NCBI GenBank assembly: GCA_014155875.1
Contig: JACEFZ010014509.1
Span: 1-64,000, forward strand
DNA: 64,000 bases
Source of the DNA: Cepaea nemoralis
Lineage: Eukaryota; Mollusca; Gastropoda; Stylommatophora; Helicidae
Direction: 5' to 3'
Part shown: positions 1 through 11,166 of the stretch, piece by piece
Position numbering within the stretch: position 1 is the first letter of the stretch
Layout of the letters: every line of letters begins with the position of its first letter
Notes under the pieces: model-generated
What the model was told of the DNA's origin: nothing
The model's input: the letters and a program-made list of their open reading frames with translations, nothing else
The model's database searches: none
Made by a program: the position numbers and the translations under genes

Positions 1-300
1 GTGAAGAATTGATGATATTTTTATAAGTTTTGGTTGAGATATTTCAGTATTTGGTTGACCTTTTCCCTTTTGGTTGACAATTTTCCTAGTTTATATAAGT
101 TTAGTTGAAATATTTATAAATTTGATTGAAAGTCTCTTCCATTTGGTAATCATATTGTCATACTTTTCATAAATTTGGCCGAGACATTTCATATTTTGGC
201 CTTTTCACCTTTGGTTAACTCCCAGTTTTCATACATTTGCCTGAAATATTTCTGTATTTGCCATAACTTTTCCCCCAACCTTTGTTCATGTCTGGTAATT
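1..300. repeat. Degenerate AT-rich repeat
   Basis: The motifs TTTGGTTGA, ATATTTC and ATAAATTTG recur at roughly 60-bp spacing with much divergence. No open reading frame of note is present. It looks like an old AT-rich minisatellite truncated by the window edge. Confidence 0.5.
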
Positions 301-423
301 AAGCTCTGTTTCATCAAGACAACATCATGCACACAAAACCACTAAAGAAAATCAACAAAACAAAAATCTTGATTTCAATATTTTTATCACCAAAATATGT
401 GTGTTCACAACATATTCATCAAA

Positions 424-600
424 ACAGTTTAGTGATATATCATAAGACAAAATCAATGACATACATGATTAGTGAAAAACAGTTTAGTGATATATCATAA
501 GACAAAAATCAATGACATACATGATTAGTGAAAAACAGTTTGGATATATATCATAAGAAAAAAAATCAATGACATACAGGATTAGTGAAAAACAGTTTAG
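424..600. repeat. 55-bp tandem repeat, about 3 copies
   Basis: The segment beginning CAGTTTAGTGATATATCATA recurs at 425, 480, 536 and (partial) 592, a 55-56 bp period. The same unit, including AATCAATGACATACATGATT, reappears as a second cluster at about 1498-1600, so the roughly 900 bp between them is bracketed by related repeats. Confidence 0.8.
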
Positions 601-1497
601 CTGATTCAGTGCCAAACAAAAAAGTGGTCATACCCAAACAGAGATTCAAGGCAGAAAATTTAAACTAGGGGTATGCCACAATTTTGCTTTTAAAATGGTT
701 AAAACTGTAGCAGATGCATTGTATTACATATCAAATTAAAGAGAATTGCACAGGGAACCTGACAGTGTTAATAATTAATTGATAGGTTACAAATATTATG
801 ACAATAATGAGAGTTTTAGTAATAACAATTGAAATTAAAGTGTTAAAAATTATGAAAAAAAATCACTTACCAAGTCTTTATTTTATATCCGAAGCCGCTA
901 ATCCAGTTAAATTTAGTGAATTATATTACACACACCAGTTGTCTTCAAGAATATCACAAGAACTGCTCCATAACATGAATAAAACGCAATGAAATCACAA
1001 CATTATGAAGTACATCATTTTCACACAAAATGGAAAAGCCATCATATTCTTAGTAAAATTCACTGTTAGATTTTTTTTCAATATTATGACCGCCTTCTAC
1101 ATAATTATCTGAATACTGCACAGGTTCGTTTTAGAATCTATCACAAAGTCGTTTACATCACAATAACTATAATATAAAACTGTTTAAAACTGTGATTTTA
1201 TTAAAATATATGAGGTCAAGAACCAGAAGATATGGTCACTTTGAATTTCGAAATATCAACAAACATTCTCCTAAAAGTTTACACGAAACCATGCCTGATC
1301 TGTGCACACGGAAGCACACGAAAGGAAATAAAATCTTTCGCTTTTGGAGTTTAAATAAGTGAGACACTAAAAAAGGTGGACTGGATAGGAAACACAGATA
1401 CATTAAACCACTATACATAAGAGGGGCATTAAAGTGGCATCTGGGTGGGAAATTTGGGTCACTTGGGCTATCAAGTGGCATCTGGCAGGCGATCAGT
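601..1497. other. AT-rich non-coding stretch
   Basis: I see no gene, RNA or recognisable mobile element here. Small open frames exist but have no family features. The stretch is bracketed by two clusters of the same 55-bp unit, which could mean it is the body of a small unrecognised element. Confidence 0.4.
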
Positions 1498-1600
1498 TAA
1501 ATATATAAGAAAAAATCAATGACATACATGATTAGTGAAAAAGAGTTTAGATATATATCATAAGAAAAAAATCAATGACATACATGATTAGTGAAAGATC
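1498..1600. repeat. Second cluster of the 55-bp repeat
   Basis: Two units match those at 424-600, sharing AATCAATGACATACATGATT followed by AGTGAAA, in the same orientation. Confidence 0.75.
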
Positions 1601-1912
1601 AAAAAGTTCTGGTTTAGTGATCTTCATTCTTCTGGGCTCTGCTGGTTGACTATCAAAAAACACTGTTGTTGTTGAAGTCATCACACATACCTTATTTGTT
1701 TCGGATCCAGAATAAAGACATGTATGAGAGTTAATCCTTCATACAAGATATCTGAATACTTCTTTTTATCATACCAAAACCACCCGGTAGCGGTGGTCGA
1801 CACTTTTTTCTAATACTACCATTTGATTGGGTAGCATAATCGAGAGGTCCGTTGCAGTACGCCTTAAGGGCTGCCAAGCTGTCTCTATCATTTGGTTGGA
1901 TATCCTCTGCTA

Positions 1913-2458
1913 CTATGAGTGGACTGTTGCCAGGGTGTCTAAGGGTGTCGTCCTTTCTCGTGGTATCTGGTGATGTAAGTACCGTTGTAGGTTCGAATTG
2001 TATAGATTGTCACGTACCTGACAGGGATAATCATTGTGAATGTTCCAATTGTAGCGGGTAAGGTTATCATTGAAGTCACAGTGGTGGTAGTCTGGTACTT
2101 GACTTAGACTACGATGATGGTGTAAATATACACGTGGTGCTGTCGTCTCTGCTGTTGTAGTGTTTGATGTATTCATACGTGGTTGATGGTGTGTTCGTAT
2201 GTGTCTTTGTAGATTGCCTTTTCTGTTGAAAAGTTGTCCACAGATATGACATAAGTGTGGTTTCGTATCGTGAATGGTCTGAATGTGACGATTAAGATTA
2301 TTCGCATCACGGAAGTCTTTGTCGCACATTGAACACGTGAAAGTAGATCTGGTGGCCATATTGATAAACTGGTCATAAGACACACTTTCGATTTTTACAA
2401 CAGCGAAAAAGTTCTGTTGTATACAATGTTTCACTGTTTTATCAGATGCCGACGACAC
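1913..2458 (-). CDS. Two-finger C2H2 zinc-finger protein, probably frameshifted
   Basis: The 181-residue ORF has two adjacent C2H2 fingers. Finger 1 has Cys42, Cys45, His58 and His63 (CX2CX12HX4H). Finger 2 has Cys70, Cys73, His86 and His90 (CX2CX12HX3H). The linker between them is not the canonical TGEKP type. Such fingers normally bind DNA or RNA in the nucleus; the target cannot be inferred. A better start may be Met34 (codon at 2359), just before the first finger, because residues 1-15 derive from the upstream 73-bp repeat unit. After the stop, the -1 frame on the same strand stays open for about 60 codons to a TAA at 1731-1733 with protein-like composition. A single indel near 1913-2000 may therefore have shortened a protein of about 240 residues. 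A TATA-like box lies 230 bp upstream. It could be a host gene or the accessory gene of a mobile element. Confidence 0.6.
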   Translation of the reverse strand: MSSASDKTVKHCIQQNFFAVVKIESVSYDQFINMATRSTFTCSMCDKDFRDANNLNRHIQTIHDTKPHLCHICGQLFNRKGNLQRHIRTHHQPRMNTSNTTTAETTAPRVYLHHHRSLSQVPDYHHCDFNDNLTRYNWNIHNDYPCQVRDNLYNSNLQRYLHHQIPRERTTPLDTLATVHS

Positions 2459-2467
2459 GACTAAGGG

Positions 2468-2680
2468 TCACACCAAGTTTCACCGCTGTAGCTAGCCAAG
2501 TCAGTACGTGAACAATATCTGCTTACTACACGAATAACGCTCACACCAAGTTTCACCGCTGTAGCTAGCCAAGTCAGCACGTGAACAATATCTGCCGACG
2601 ACACAAACACTGCTCACACCAGCCTGAAGCACCTCTGTAGATACCCAAGTCAGCCCGTGAACTGGTACTGTGCTCACAAG
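2468..2680. repeat. 73-bp tandem repeat, 3 copies, upstream of the zinc-finger ORF
   Basis: The segment beginning TCACACCA recurs at 2468, 2541 and 2614. The third copy is more diverged. On the minus strand the array sits between the TATA-like box and the zinc-finger start codon, and its edge forms the first codons of that ORF. Each unit carries CTAGCCAAGTCAGNACGTGA or a close variant. Confidence 0.85.
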
Positions 2681-2690
2681 AGACGCCTTC

Positions 2691-2700
2691 TATTTTATAC
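2691..2700 (-). promoter_or_regulatory. TATA-like box for the minus-strand zinc-finger ORF
   Basis: On the minus strand the sequence reads GTATAAAATA, a good TATA match, with the zinc-finger ATG about 230 bp downstream. Transcription would start near 2660-2670, inside the 73-bp repeat array. This is inferred from sequence only. Confidence 0.4.
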
Positions 2701-2889
2701 ACTGGGTCTGCACCCTACATAGCTGATGTAGCAATTTTGTAGACAAGCTATTCTCACGCCGCCCGCCTGCTTCCCACAAACCGATGACTCATGCTACCAC
2801 TTAATGACTTTTGCACATGGCGGTGATGACGTAAAGGCTGTCTCGGACATCCGCGTTCTTTACCAAAAGGGGGTATGTGGTTTGTATAG

Positions 2890-3760
2890 TTTAGTCTTAT
2901 GGGTAAGTGTATCTGTACTGGTTGAGGTACCAGTAGTAATGTTTTGGGTGTGTCTTTGTTTTTTGTGTACTTATGTGTCTGTATGTACAAGTGTATCAAG
3001 TGTGTATGGGTGTCTGTATGTGTTTTGTGTCTGTCTTTGTTGTTGTACGCGTGTCTGTACGTGGTTGTATATAATTGTGATGACAGTAGTAATGCTAGGC
3101 GATGGGTGTGTCTGTACTTGAGTATAGTTGTGATGACAGTAGTAATCCTAGGCGATGGGTGTGTATGTGTGTGTGTACTTGGCTGTCTTTGTATTTGTCT
3201 TTGAGTGTTCTTGTGTATGGGTGAGTGTGTCTGCACATGTGTATATCTGTTGTTGTGACAGTAGTAATGGTATGGTTTGTCTTTGTGCTTGTCTGTCTTT
3301 ATGTGTATGTCTGTATGTACAAATGTGTCTGTGTGTGGTTGTCTTTGTGTTTGTAGGTGTGTATTTGTGTAATTGATTATGGGTGAGTGTGTCTGTCCTT
3401 GTTTGCTTCTTTGTTTTCCTGTGTCTGTACTTGAGTGGATGTTTATGGGTGTGTGTGGTTGACTTTGTGCTTGTATGTGTGTACACGTGTGTGTATAGTT
3501 GTGATGACAGTAGTAATAGTATGGGTTGTCTGTGTATGGTTGCCTTTGTGTTTGTATGTGTGTGTGTGTGTGACCCTCTTTGTGTCTTTGATTATGGGTG
3601 TGTACTTGTGTATAGCTGTTGTTGTGACAGTAGTAATGGTATGGTTTGTCTGTACTTCTGTATCTGTATGTGTGTACGTGTGTGTGTTTCGTTGTCTTTG
3701 TATTTGTGTGTATCAAGTATGTACTTGGTTGTCTTTGTGCTTGTCGCTAATATTGGTAGT
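2890..3760. repeat. Degenerate GT-rich minisatellite
   Basis: The stretch is dominated by GTGTCTGTNTTTGTGT-like sequence with an embedded GACAGTAGTAAT motif at about 3075, 3135, 3257, 3506 and 3627. Long open frames on both strands, including a His/Thr-rich one on the minus strand, are products of the simple composition and are not called as genes. Confidence 0.75.
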
Positions 3761-3845
3761 AGTATTATCACTACTATTGATTCTTCCTCACTTTACCCAC
3801 CACCATTGCACTATACGTACTTTCCCCTACAATTTAAGTGGTCAC

Positions 3846-4555
3846 TCGACTACTTGACCACTGCTTGACCACTGCTTGACCACTGCTTGACCACGTCATC
3901 GATCACTTTAATCACTACCATAATCTTAGGCACATCGTCCTCTACAATTTAAGTGGTCACTCGACCACTTGACCACTACTTGACTACTACTTGACCACTG
4001 CTTGACCACTAATTTACCACCCTTTAAGCATCACCATAGCATTACAATGACTTTTCCCTAAACTTTCCCTAAAATTTTCCTCACTTAACCACTGCTTGAC
4101 CACTGCTTGACCACTACTTGACCACTACTTGATCACTAATTTACCACTAATTTAAGCATTACCATGTCACTACGACCAATTTTCCCTAAAATTTTCCTTA
4201 CTTGACCACTGCTTGACCACTGCTTGACCACTAATTTACCACTCTTTAATCATCACCATCTCATTACAATCACTTTTCCCTAAAATTTCCCTAAAATTTT
4301 CCTCACTTAACCACCGCTTGACCACTGCTTGACCACTACTTGACCACTAATTTACCACTAATTTAAACATTACCATGTCACTACGACCAATTTCCCCTAA
4401 AATTTTCCTTACTTGACCACTGCTTGACCTCTAATTTACCACTCTTTAATCATCACCATCTCATTACAATCACTTTTCCCTAAAATTTCCTTACTTGACT
4501 ACTTGACCCTTACTTGACCATTGCTTGACCACTGGTTGACCAGTGTGTAACTGTG
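3846..4555. repeat. CTTGACCACTG short-unit repeat
   Basis: A unit of about 11 bp (CTTGACCACTG or CTTGACCACTA) is repeated many times. It is organised into larger blocks of roughly 100-190 bp that also contain AATTTACCAC, CATCACCAT and TTTTCCCTAAAATTT. No coding content is seen. Confidence 0.8.
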
Positions 4556-4740
4556 AACACCTCTTATTACATTTATGACCACCCCTATATCACTCCTACT
4601 TGACCACTAATACCCCTTACCACCATACCCATTACAACTTTATAAGATTTCCTTTGTAATGATGGTAGTGAATATACCACCCTTTACTTTCACTTAGACA
4701 CTACTATCACACTGTTCAGATGATAGTAACCATCTACACC

Positions 4741-5096
4741 TCTACCCATGAGTCGTCGAGTATAACCACGACCCATCACACCCTTGTTTATACATCACTA
4801 CACCACGCATACTAATACATTCATATACGTAACCACCATATATCCAACCCATGAGTAGAAACCACGACCCATCACACCCTTGTTTATACATCACTACACC
4901 ACGCATACTAACACATTCATATACGTAACCACCATATATCCAACCCATCAGTAGATACCACGACCCATCACACCCTTGTTTATACATTACTACACCACGC
5001 ATACTAACACATTCATATACGTAACCACCATATACCCAACCCATGAGTAGATACCACGACCCATCACACCCTTGTTTATACATCACTACCCATACT
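4741..5096. repeat. 96-bp minisatellite, about 3.7 copies
   Basis: The marker CACGACCCATCACACCCTTG starts at 4767, 4863, 4959 and 5055, an exact 96-bp period. Because 96 is a multiple of three, a 114-codon frame stays open on the minus strand. I regard that frame as a by-product of the repeat. Confidence 0.9.
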
Positions 5097-5229
5097 AATA
5101 TACCCTACGTAACCAAAATAACTTTCCCCTTCACACCCTCTCTTTCCAGTACAGAACCAACCAACTAAAAATGTACCTTAATTACTTTCACAGACACCCG
5201 TCAAAAAACCGTTCCCACCCAAAAAATTT

Positions 5230-5412
5230 TTTTACCGAGTCGACAGTTTTCCCCATATTTCCTTCATAAACCCTATCAGCCTCCAGATTCTGGAGCCGAG
5301 TCGACAATTTTCCCTATATTTCCTTCATAAACCCTATCAGCCTCCAGATTCTGGAGCCGAGTCGACAATTTTCCCCATATTTCCTTCATAAACCCTATCA
5401 GCCTTCAGCCTC
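5230..5412. repeat. 61-bp minisatellite, 3 copies
   Basis: GAGTCGACA starts at 5237, 5298 and 5359, an exact 61-bp period. Units are nearly identical and include CCCTATCAGCCTCCAGATTC. Confidence 0.9.
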
Positions 5413-5596
5413 CAAAAAAAATATGTGTCTGGAAACCATAATCTACTACTTATGTCGTCATCTGTCTTCTTGCATAAACTCATAATGACAACAACCTTTA
5501 TTTTTCTTTCCACCCCTTTCTCTCTCTCTCACGATCGTTCGCTAGCTTGCATATGAAAGTCCTCATTTGTCTTCCTGCCATAACATTATCCCAATA

Positions 5597-5597
5597 A

Positions 5598-5663
<66 letters not shown>

Positions 5664-5680
5664 AACTTTCTTTCTTTCTC
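5597..5680. repeat. (CTTT)n microsatellite
   Basis: An almost perfect TTTC tetranucleotide run of about 80 bp, with one interruption near 5661. Confidence 0.95.
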
Positions 5681-5824
5681 TCTCTTCTCTATCTCTCTTC
5701 CTCCCCCTTCCATTCTCACTTAAGAACACCCCTCGCCTGTCTGCTAATCAGAAAGTTATGCCTCTCTCTCTCCCTCACTTAAGAACACACCGTCATATGT
5801 CTGCCTATCATAAAGTTATACCTA

Positions 5825-5828
<4 letters not shown>

Positions 5829-5912
<84 letters not shown>

Positions 5913-5952
5913 TTAAGAACATGCCCTTGCCTGTCTGCCTGTCAGAAAGTTA

Positions 5953-6014
<62 letters not shown>
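5829..6014. repeat. Two (TC)n runs with an (AC)n patch
   Basis: A TC run at about 5829-5894 passes into a short AC run. A second TC run occupies about 5957-6014. Each is preceded by related text containing TGTCTGCCT and GAAAGTTAT, so the unit of microsatellite plus flank is itself duplicated. An earlier relative lies near 5735-5775. Confidence 0.9.
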
Positions 6015-6018
<4 letters not shown>

Positions 6019-7050
6019 GATGTTTGTGTGGGTAAGTGAAGGTGTGGTTGGGTTTGTGGGTGGGTGAATGATGTGTGTGAGGGTGGGGGATGTTTGCTTA
6101 GATGGGTGGTTGGGATGTGTGAGTGTGGGTGGGTAGATAGGAGATGTATGTGTTGATGAGTGGGTAAGGGACGTGTGGGTGTTAGTGGTTGAGGGATAAG
6201 TACGTGTGTCTAGGGATGTGTGAGGGGATGAATGTATGGGTTGTGTGTGCGTGGATGGGAGGTGTGTGTTTGTGAATGGGGAATGTGTTGGTGGGTGGGG
6301 ATGTGTGTGAGGGATGTTTGTATGGGTGGGGAGATTGTGCGTGGGTGGGGATGTGTGTGTATATGGGTAAGGGTGTGTGGTTAAGGGATGTGTGGCTGGG
6401 GGAATGGGTGGATGGAGAATGTGTGGTTGGGTGGAGGATGTGTGGTTGGGTAGAGGATGTGTGGGTGGGTGATTGTATATGAGTAAGGGTGTGTGGTTAA
6501 GGGATGTTTGGTTGGGGGATAGGTGGGTAGAGGATGTGTGGGTGGGTAGAGGATATGTGGGTGGGTGAGTGTGTGCAGGTTAGGAGATGGTGGGGGATGT
6601 TTGTAGGTGTGGGCTCGGGATAAGTGAGTGGGCTGGGGGAGATGGGAGATTATGTGGGTGAGTGAGGAATTTGTATGTGGGTAGGTGCGGAATATGTGAG
6701 TTGACGGGGAGATGTGTGTGTGGCTGAGGAATGTGTGTTTGGTTGGGTGGTTGGAGGTGTGTGGGTGGAGGAGGATATTGGGTGAGTGATTGTTGGTGGG
6801 AAATGGGACGGGTAAAGGATATGTGAGTGGGTGGGGAGATGTGTGTAGGTGGGGGATGTGTGGGTTATTGAATGTATGTGTGCTTGGGGTGTGGGTGGAT
6901 GGGATGTGTGGTGGATGAGAGGTGTGTGTAGGTAGGGAGATGTGTAGGGATGTGGTGGATGGGTGGGGGAATGTATTGTATGTGTGTGTGGTTGGGTGGG
7001 GGAGTTGGAGTGAATGGGGGATGTGTGGGTGGGTGGTGGATGTGTCTTAT
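6015..7050. repeat. G-rich degenerate minisatellite
   Basis: Variants of GGATGTGTGGGTGGGTG fill about 1 kb. The plus strand is strongly G- and T-rich with very few C. The same family recurs at 10960-11139 and 15005-15283. No gene is supported. Confidence 0.85.
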
Positions 7051-7138
7051 AACATAGTAATATGCATTGTTTATGTTTACAAAATTCATGTGACAATGTT
7101 TTTTTCCTATGCACTGTTCATGAAAGAAAGATGAGTGA

Positions 7139-8466
<1,328 letters not shown>

Positions 8467-8494
8467 CCCCCCCCCCCCCAATGGGGACAAACAC

Positions 8495-8572
<78 letters not shown>
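8467..8572. repeat. Poly-C run and (GAT)n microsatellite
   Basis: A run of about 13 C precedes AATGGGGACAAACACAT and a pure GAT run of about 80 bp. GAT tails are common at the 3' ends of invertebrate LINEs, so this could be the tail of a decayed copy, but no coding remnant is visible upstream. Confidence 0.85.
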
Positions 8573-10959
8573 CAAAAGGAGATGACAACTGGCAGCTAAA
8601 CTTCTGCCATTTATCAGTGGTACTTACATAATGCTGTTTGTAACTATGGAAAGGAGAGTTATGAATTGTTTACATGAGGACAGTGTCTCATGAACTTTTT
8701 CCATGATGTGACAGCGGTCCTATCAAAAGATGTTTGCATATTTAGGAGGTGAAGAAAACCTCCCAGGAAGCTCCAGTATCAGTCCAGAAGAGATGTACCT
8801 ATTGAGTAGATACCTTACTCACTTTTGGAGTGGGTCAAAACTCTACAGTAGGCGACAAGTGCTAGGGAACTAGCTACACTTTTTTTTTCTTCCCTTTTGT
8901 TCCCTCTAATTTTAATTATGATCCATTGTTATCAGAATGTATGTTTTATTATGATACATTGGTATAAGAGTGTAGATTGTATTATGATACAATTATCAAT
9001 GTTTGGGTTGTATTACTAATCTATATCGACCCTGTTCTTCTTCACTCTACATAGGCGCTAGAGATGGCGGTGGAGTATTGACACTAGTCACCATGCTTCG
9101 CACTGGATTTATAGTCAACTTGTTTGGATTTAGAGGTAGGAAACTGGGATATCAGCCTCCTCTAATATTCTACAAAGAGTGCTGGTTACTGCTACTCACC
9201 CTGAACCTGAATGTCAATGCCTGGATACTTAACGGATTTTAAATATGCTGAAGTGGATTCCCTACCTCTGGGAACTTAAAGACGGTGGTAAGCTTTTCAA
9301 TGTCTGCAAAGACATGAGGCATGCCTGGCCTAGATGGATACAGAGTATAACCTCTTCTAAAAGTCACCGCCTAATTCCACATTCAACTGTCATATTCCAG
9401 AGGCTCATGGATAGTATGGAATTCACCATCATTTACCATTATGGATTTACCAACTGATTGTGTGAACTCCCAGCTTCCTTTGAATCTTCTCATCCATCAT
9501 ATTCCAGACATGGATAATCAAGCACATTACCAACTCCCGTCAATCAAGTTGTATATTCAGCTGAAGAAAGAATAACCTACATCTTAACCCAGAGAAAGGG
9601 GCTGAAATATTCATGCCCAATTCAAGTTAGTTCTGTCAGGAAATTCTAATGGATTATGTGATGTCACTCCTCATCCAAAGAGATACTGAAAGTGTTTGTG
9701 CCTGATCCTGATCGAATCAATCACATGGACTCCTGTGTGTCACGCCACGCCAGAATGCTTCAGACTTATTTATACCGGTCTGTTATATCACCCTGGAACG
9801 CTCCTAGCCCAGTGACTTAGCAACTGTGACTTGAGAGATTACAGTATATCCACATTGGATTCATATGGATTACTCCTACATGTTTTTCGCGATGGATGTA
9901 TGATCCAGAAGTGAAAGTTCTGTGTGTGTGTGTGTGCAATCCCCAATTTTCTAAATAGGTGGATTTATGCAAAGCAGCTGTTTCCTGGATTATAGAGAGT
10001 GTGATTATGGCCAGACTTTTTCTAGTGGATAATGAAGGAGAGGAAGTCATCATCAGACCCATAGGATAGTTCTAGAGACAGATTAGATAGATTTTCTTTA
10101 TCTATTTCTTTGTATGGATTTACTTTGTTTTGTGTTTGACACATGTATTTGATGTGAACCTTTTTTGGGGAAATATTCTTGGGGACTTCTGTTTGGTTGT
10201 AGACTTTGTGTGCATTGCCTGAAATATGACAATTTTTCATGTCCAGGTCACCATATTGTTGCCAACAGGGTTGTCCAGAACCCAAATGTTTCCACAATAC
10301 AATTGTTTGTTTGTTTGGTTTAACAAAGCCTTGCAGTTACTTCATTGTTAACCTGTTGTTCCAAAATTGATGTTTATAGTCCAGTTATTGTTACTGTTAT
10401 GTGATACAGTGAGTTATTGTTACTGTTATGTGATACAGTGAGTCATTGTATTGTTTTTGTCTAACAGTGGCTGTTTTTCCTCTGTCAATGTAATCCAGTT
10501 GTTGCGTCTAACATGGGGTGTTGTCCCTCTGTTGTATAATACTGTGGATGTGCATGACAGTGGATACTTGTCATTGTTTATATATATGTGGGAGATTAAA
10601 TGTGGGGCGGGGCACTTACACATAGACACACCCTCTGGGTAGAGTGATTAGTACTCGGGTGTCTGTGGTAGAACTTTCCGGATCTCCCAGCCTTCTATGG
10701 GAAACATTTCTTCTATGTTAGTGTTGAACGTGCACCCTTTTCTGCCTTGTTCAATACTTGGGGGTTACGAGCCAATATATTAATTCCTATAGAGGGCGTG
10801 TTTGGGTTTTAGACCCCATTCATACTGAATACCCCTAGCGAAACTTGTCCTTATTCTAATTTATTATATTTACCACCCTACATCACTATCAAATAACACG
10901 TTACTTTTAATTACATGAACAGCAAAAGCAAACAAAGGAAAATATAGAAAAATGTGTGT
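8573..10959. other. Unassigned stretch
   Basis: No gene family, RNA or intact mobile element is recognisable. Only short open frames occur, for example at 9003-9242 and 9245-9457 (+), separated by a single stop region. They might be a decayed coding remnant, but no motif supports this. A 29-bp direct duplication lies at 10384-10442. Confidence 0.35.
10384..10442. repeat. 29-bp direct duplication
   Basis: GTTATTGTTACTGTTATGTG starts at 10384 and again at 10413, with identical following bases. Confidence 0.85.
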
Positions 10960-11139
10960 AATATTTATTTTGTGTGGGGAGTAGGGCTACCTCATTCTAG
11001 ATTCGTGATGTGTGTGGGTGGGCTCAGGATGTGTGAGTGGGCGGAGTGGGATTGTGTGGGTGGGTGCGGGATTTGTGTATGGGTACGTGCGGGATGTATG
11101 GGTTGGCGGGGAGATGTGTGTGTGTGGGTGGGGATGTGT
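10960..11139. repeat. G-rich minisatellite, left part split by the LINE
   Basis: The composition matches 6015-7050 and continues at 15005-15283 after the LINE. The last 10 bases, GGGGATGTGT (11130-11139), are repeated at the other side of the LINE as its target-site duplication. Confidence 0.85.
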
Positions 11140-11166
11140 TAGTTAGTTAGTTAGTTAGTCGACAGA

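Noticed and set aside
2754..3716. 320-codon His/Thr-rich open frame (-)
   Set aside because: It is the complement of a GT-rich minisatellite; composition alone keeps it open and other frames are open too.
4742..5086. 114-codon repetitive frame (-)
   Set aside because: The 96-bp unit is a multiple of three, so the frame is a repeat artefact with no start context or family match.
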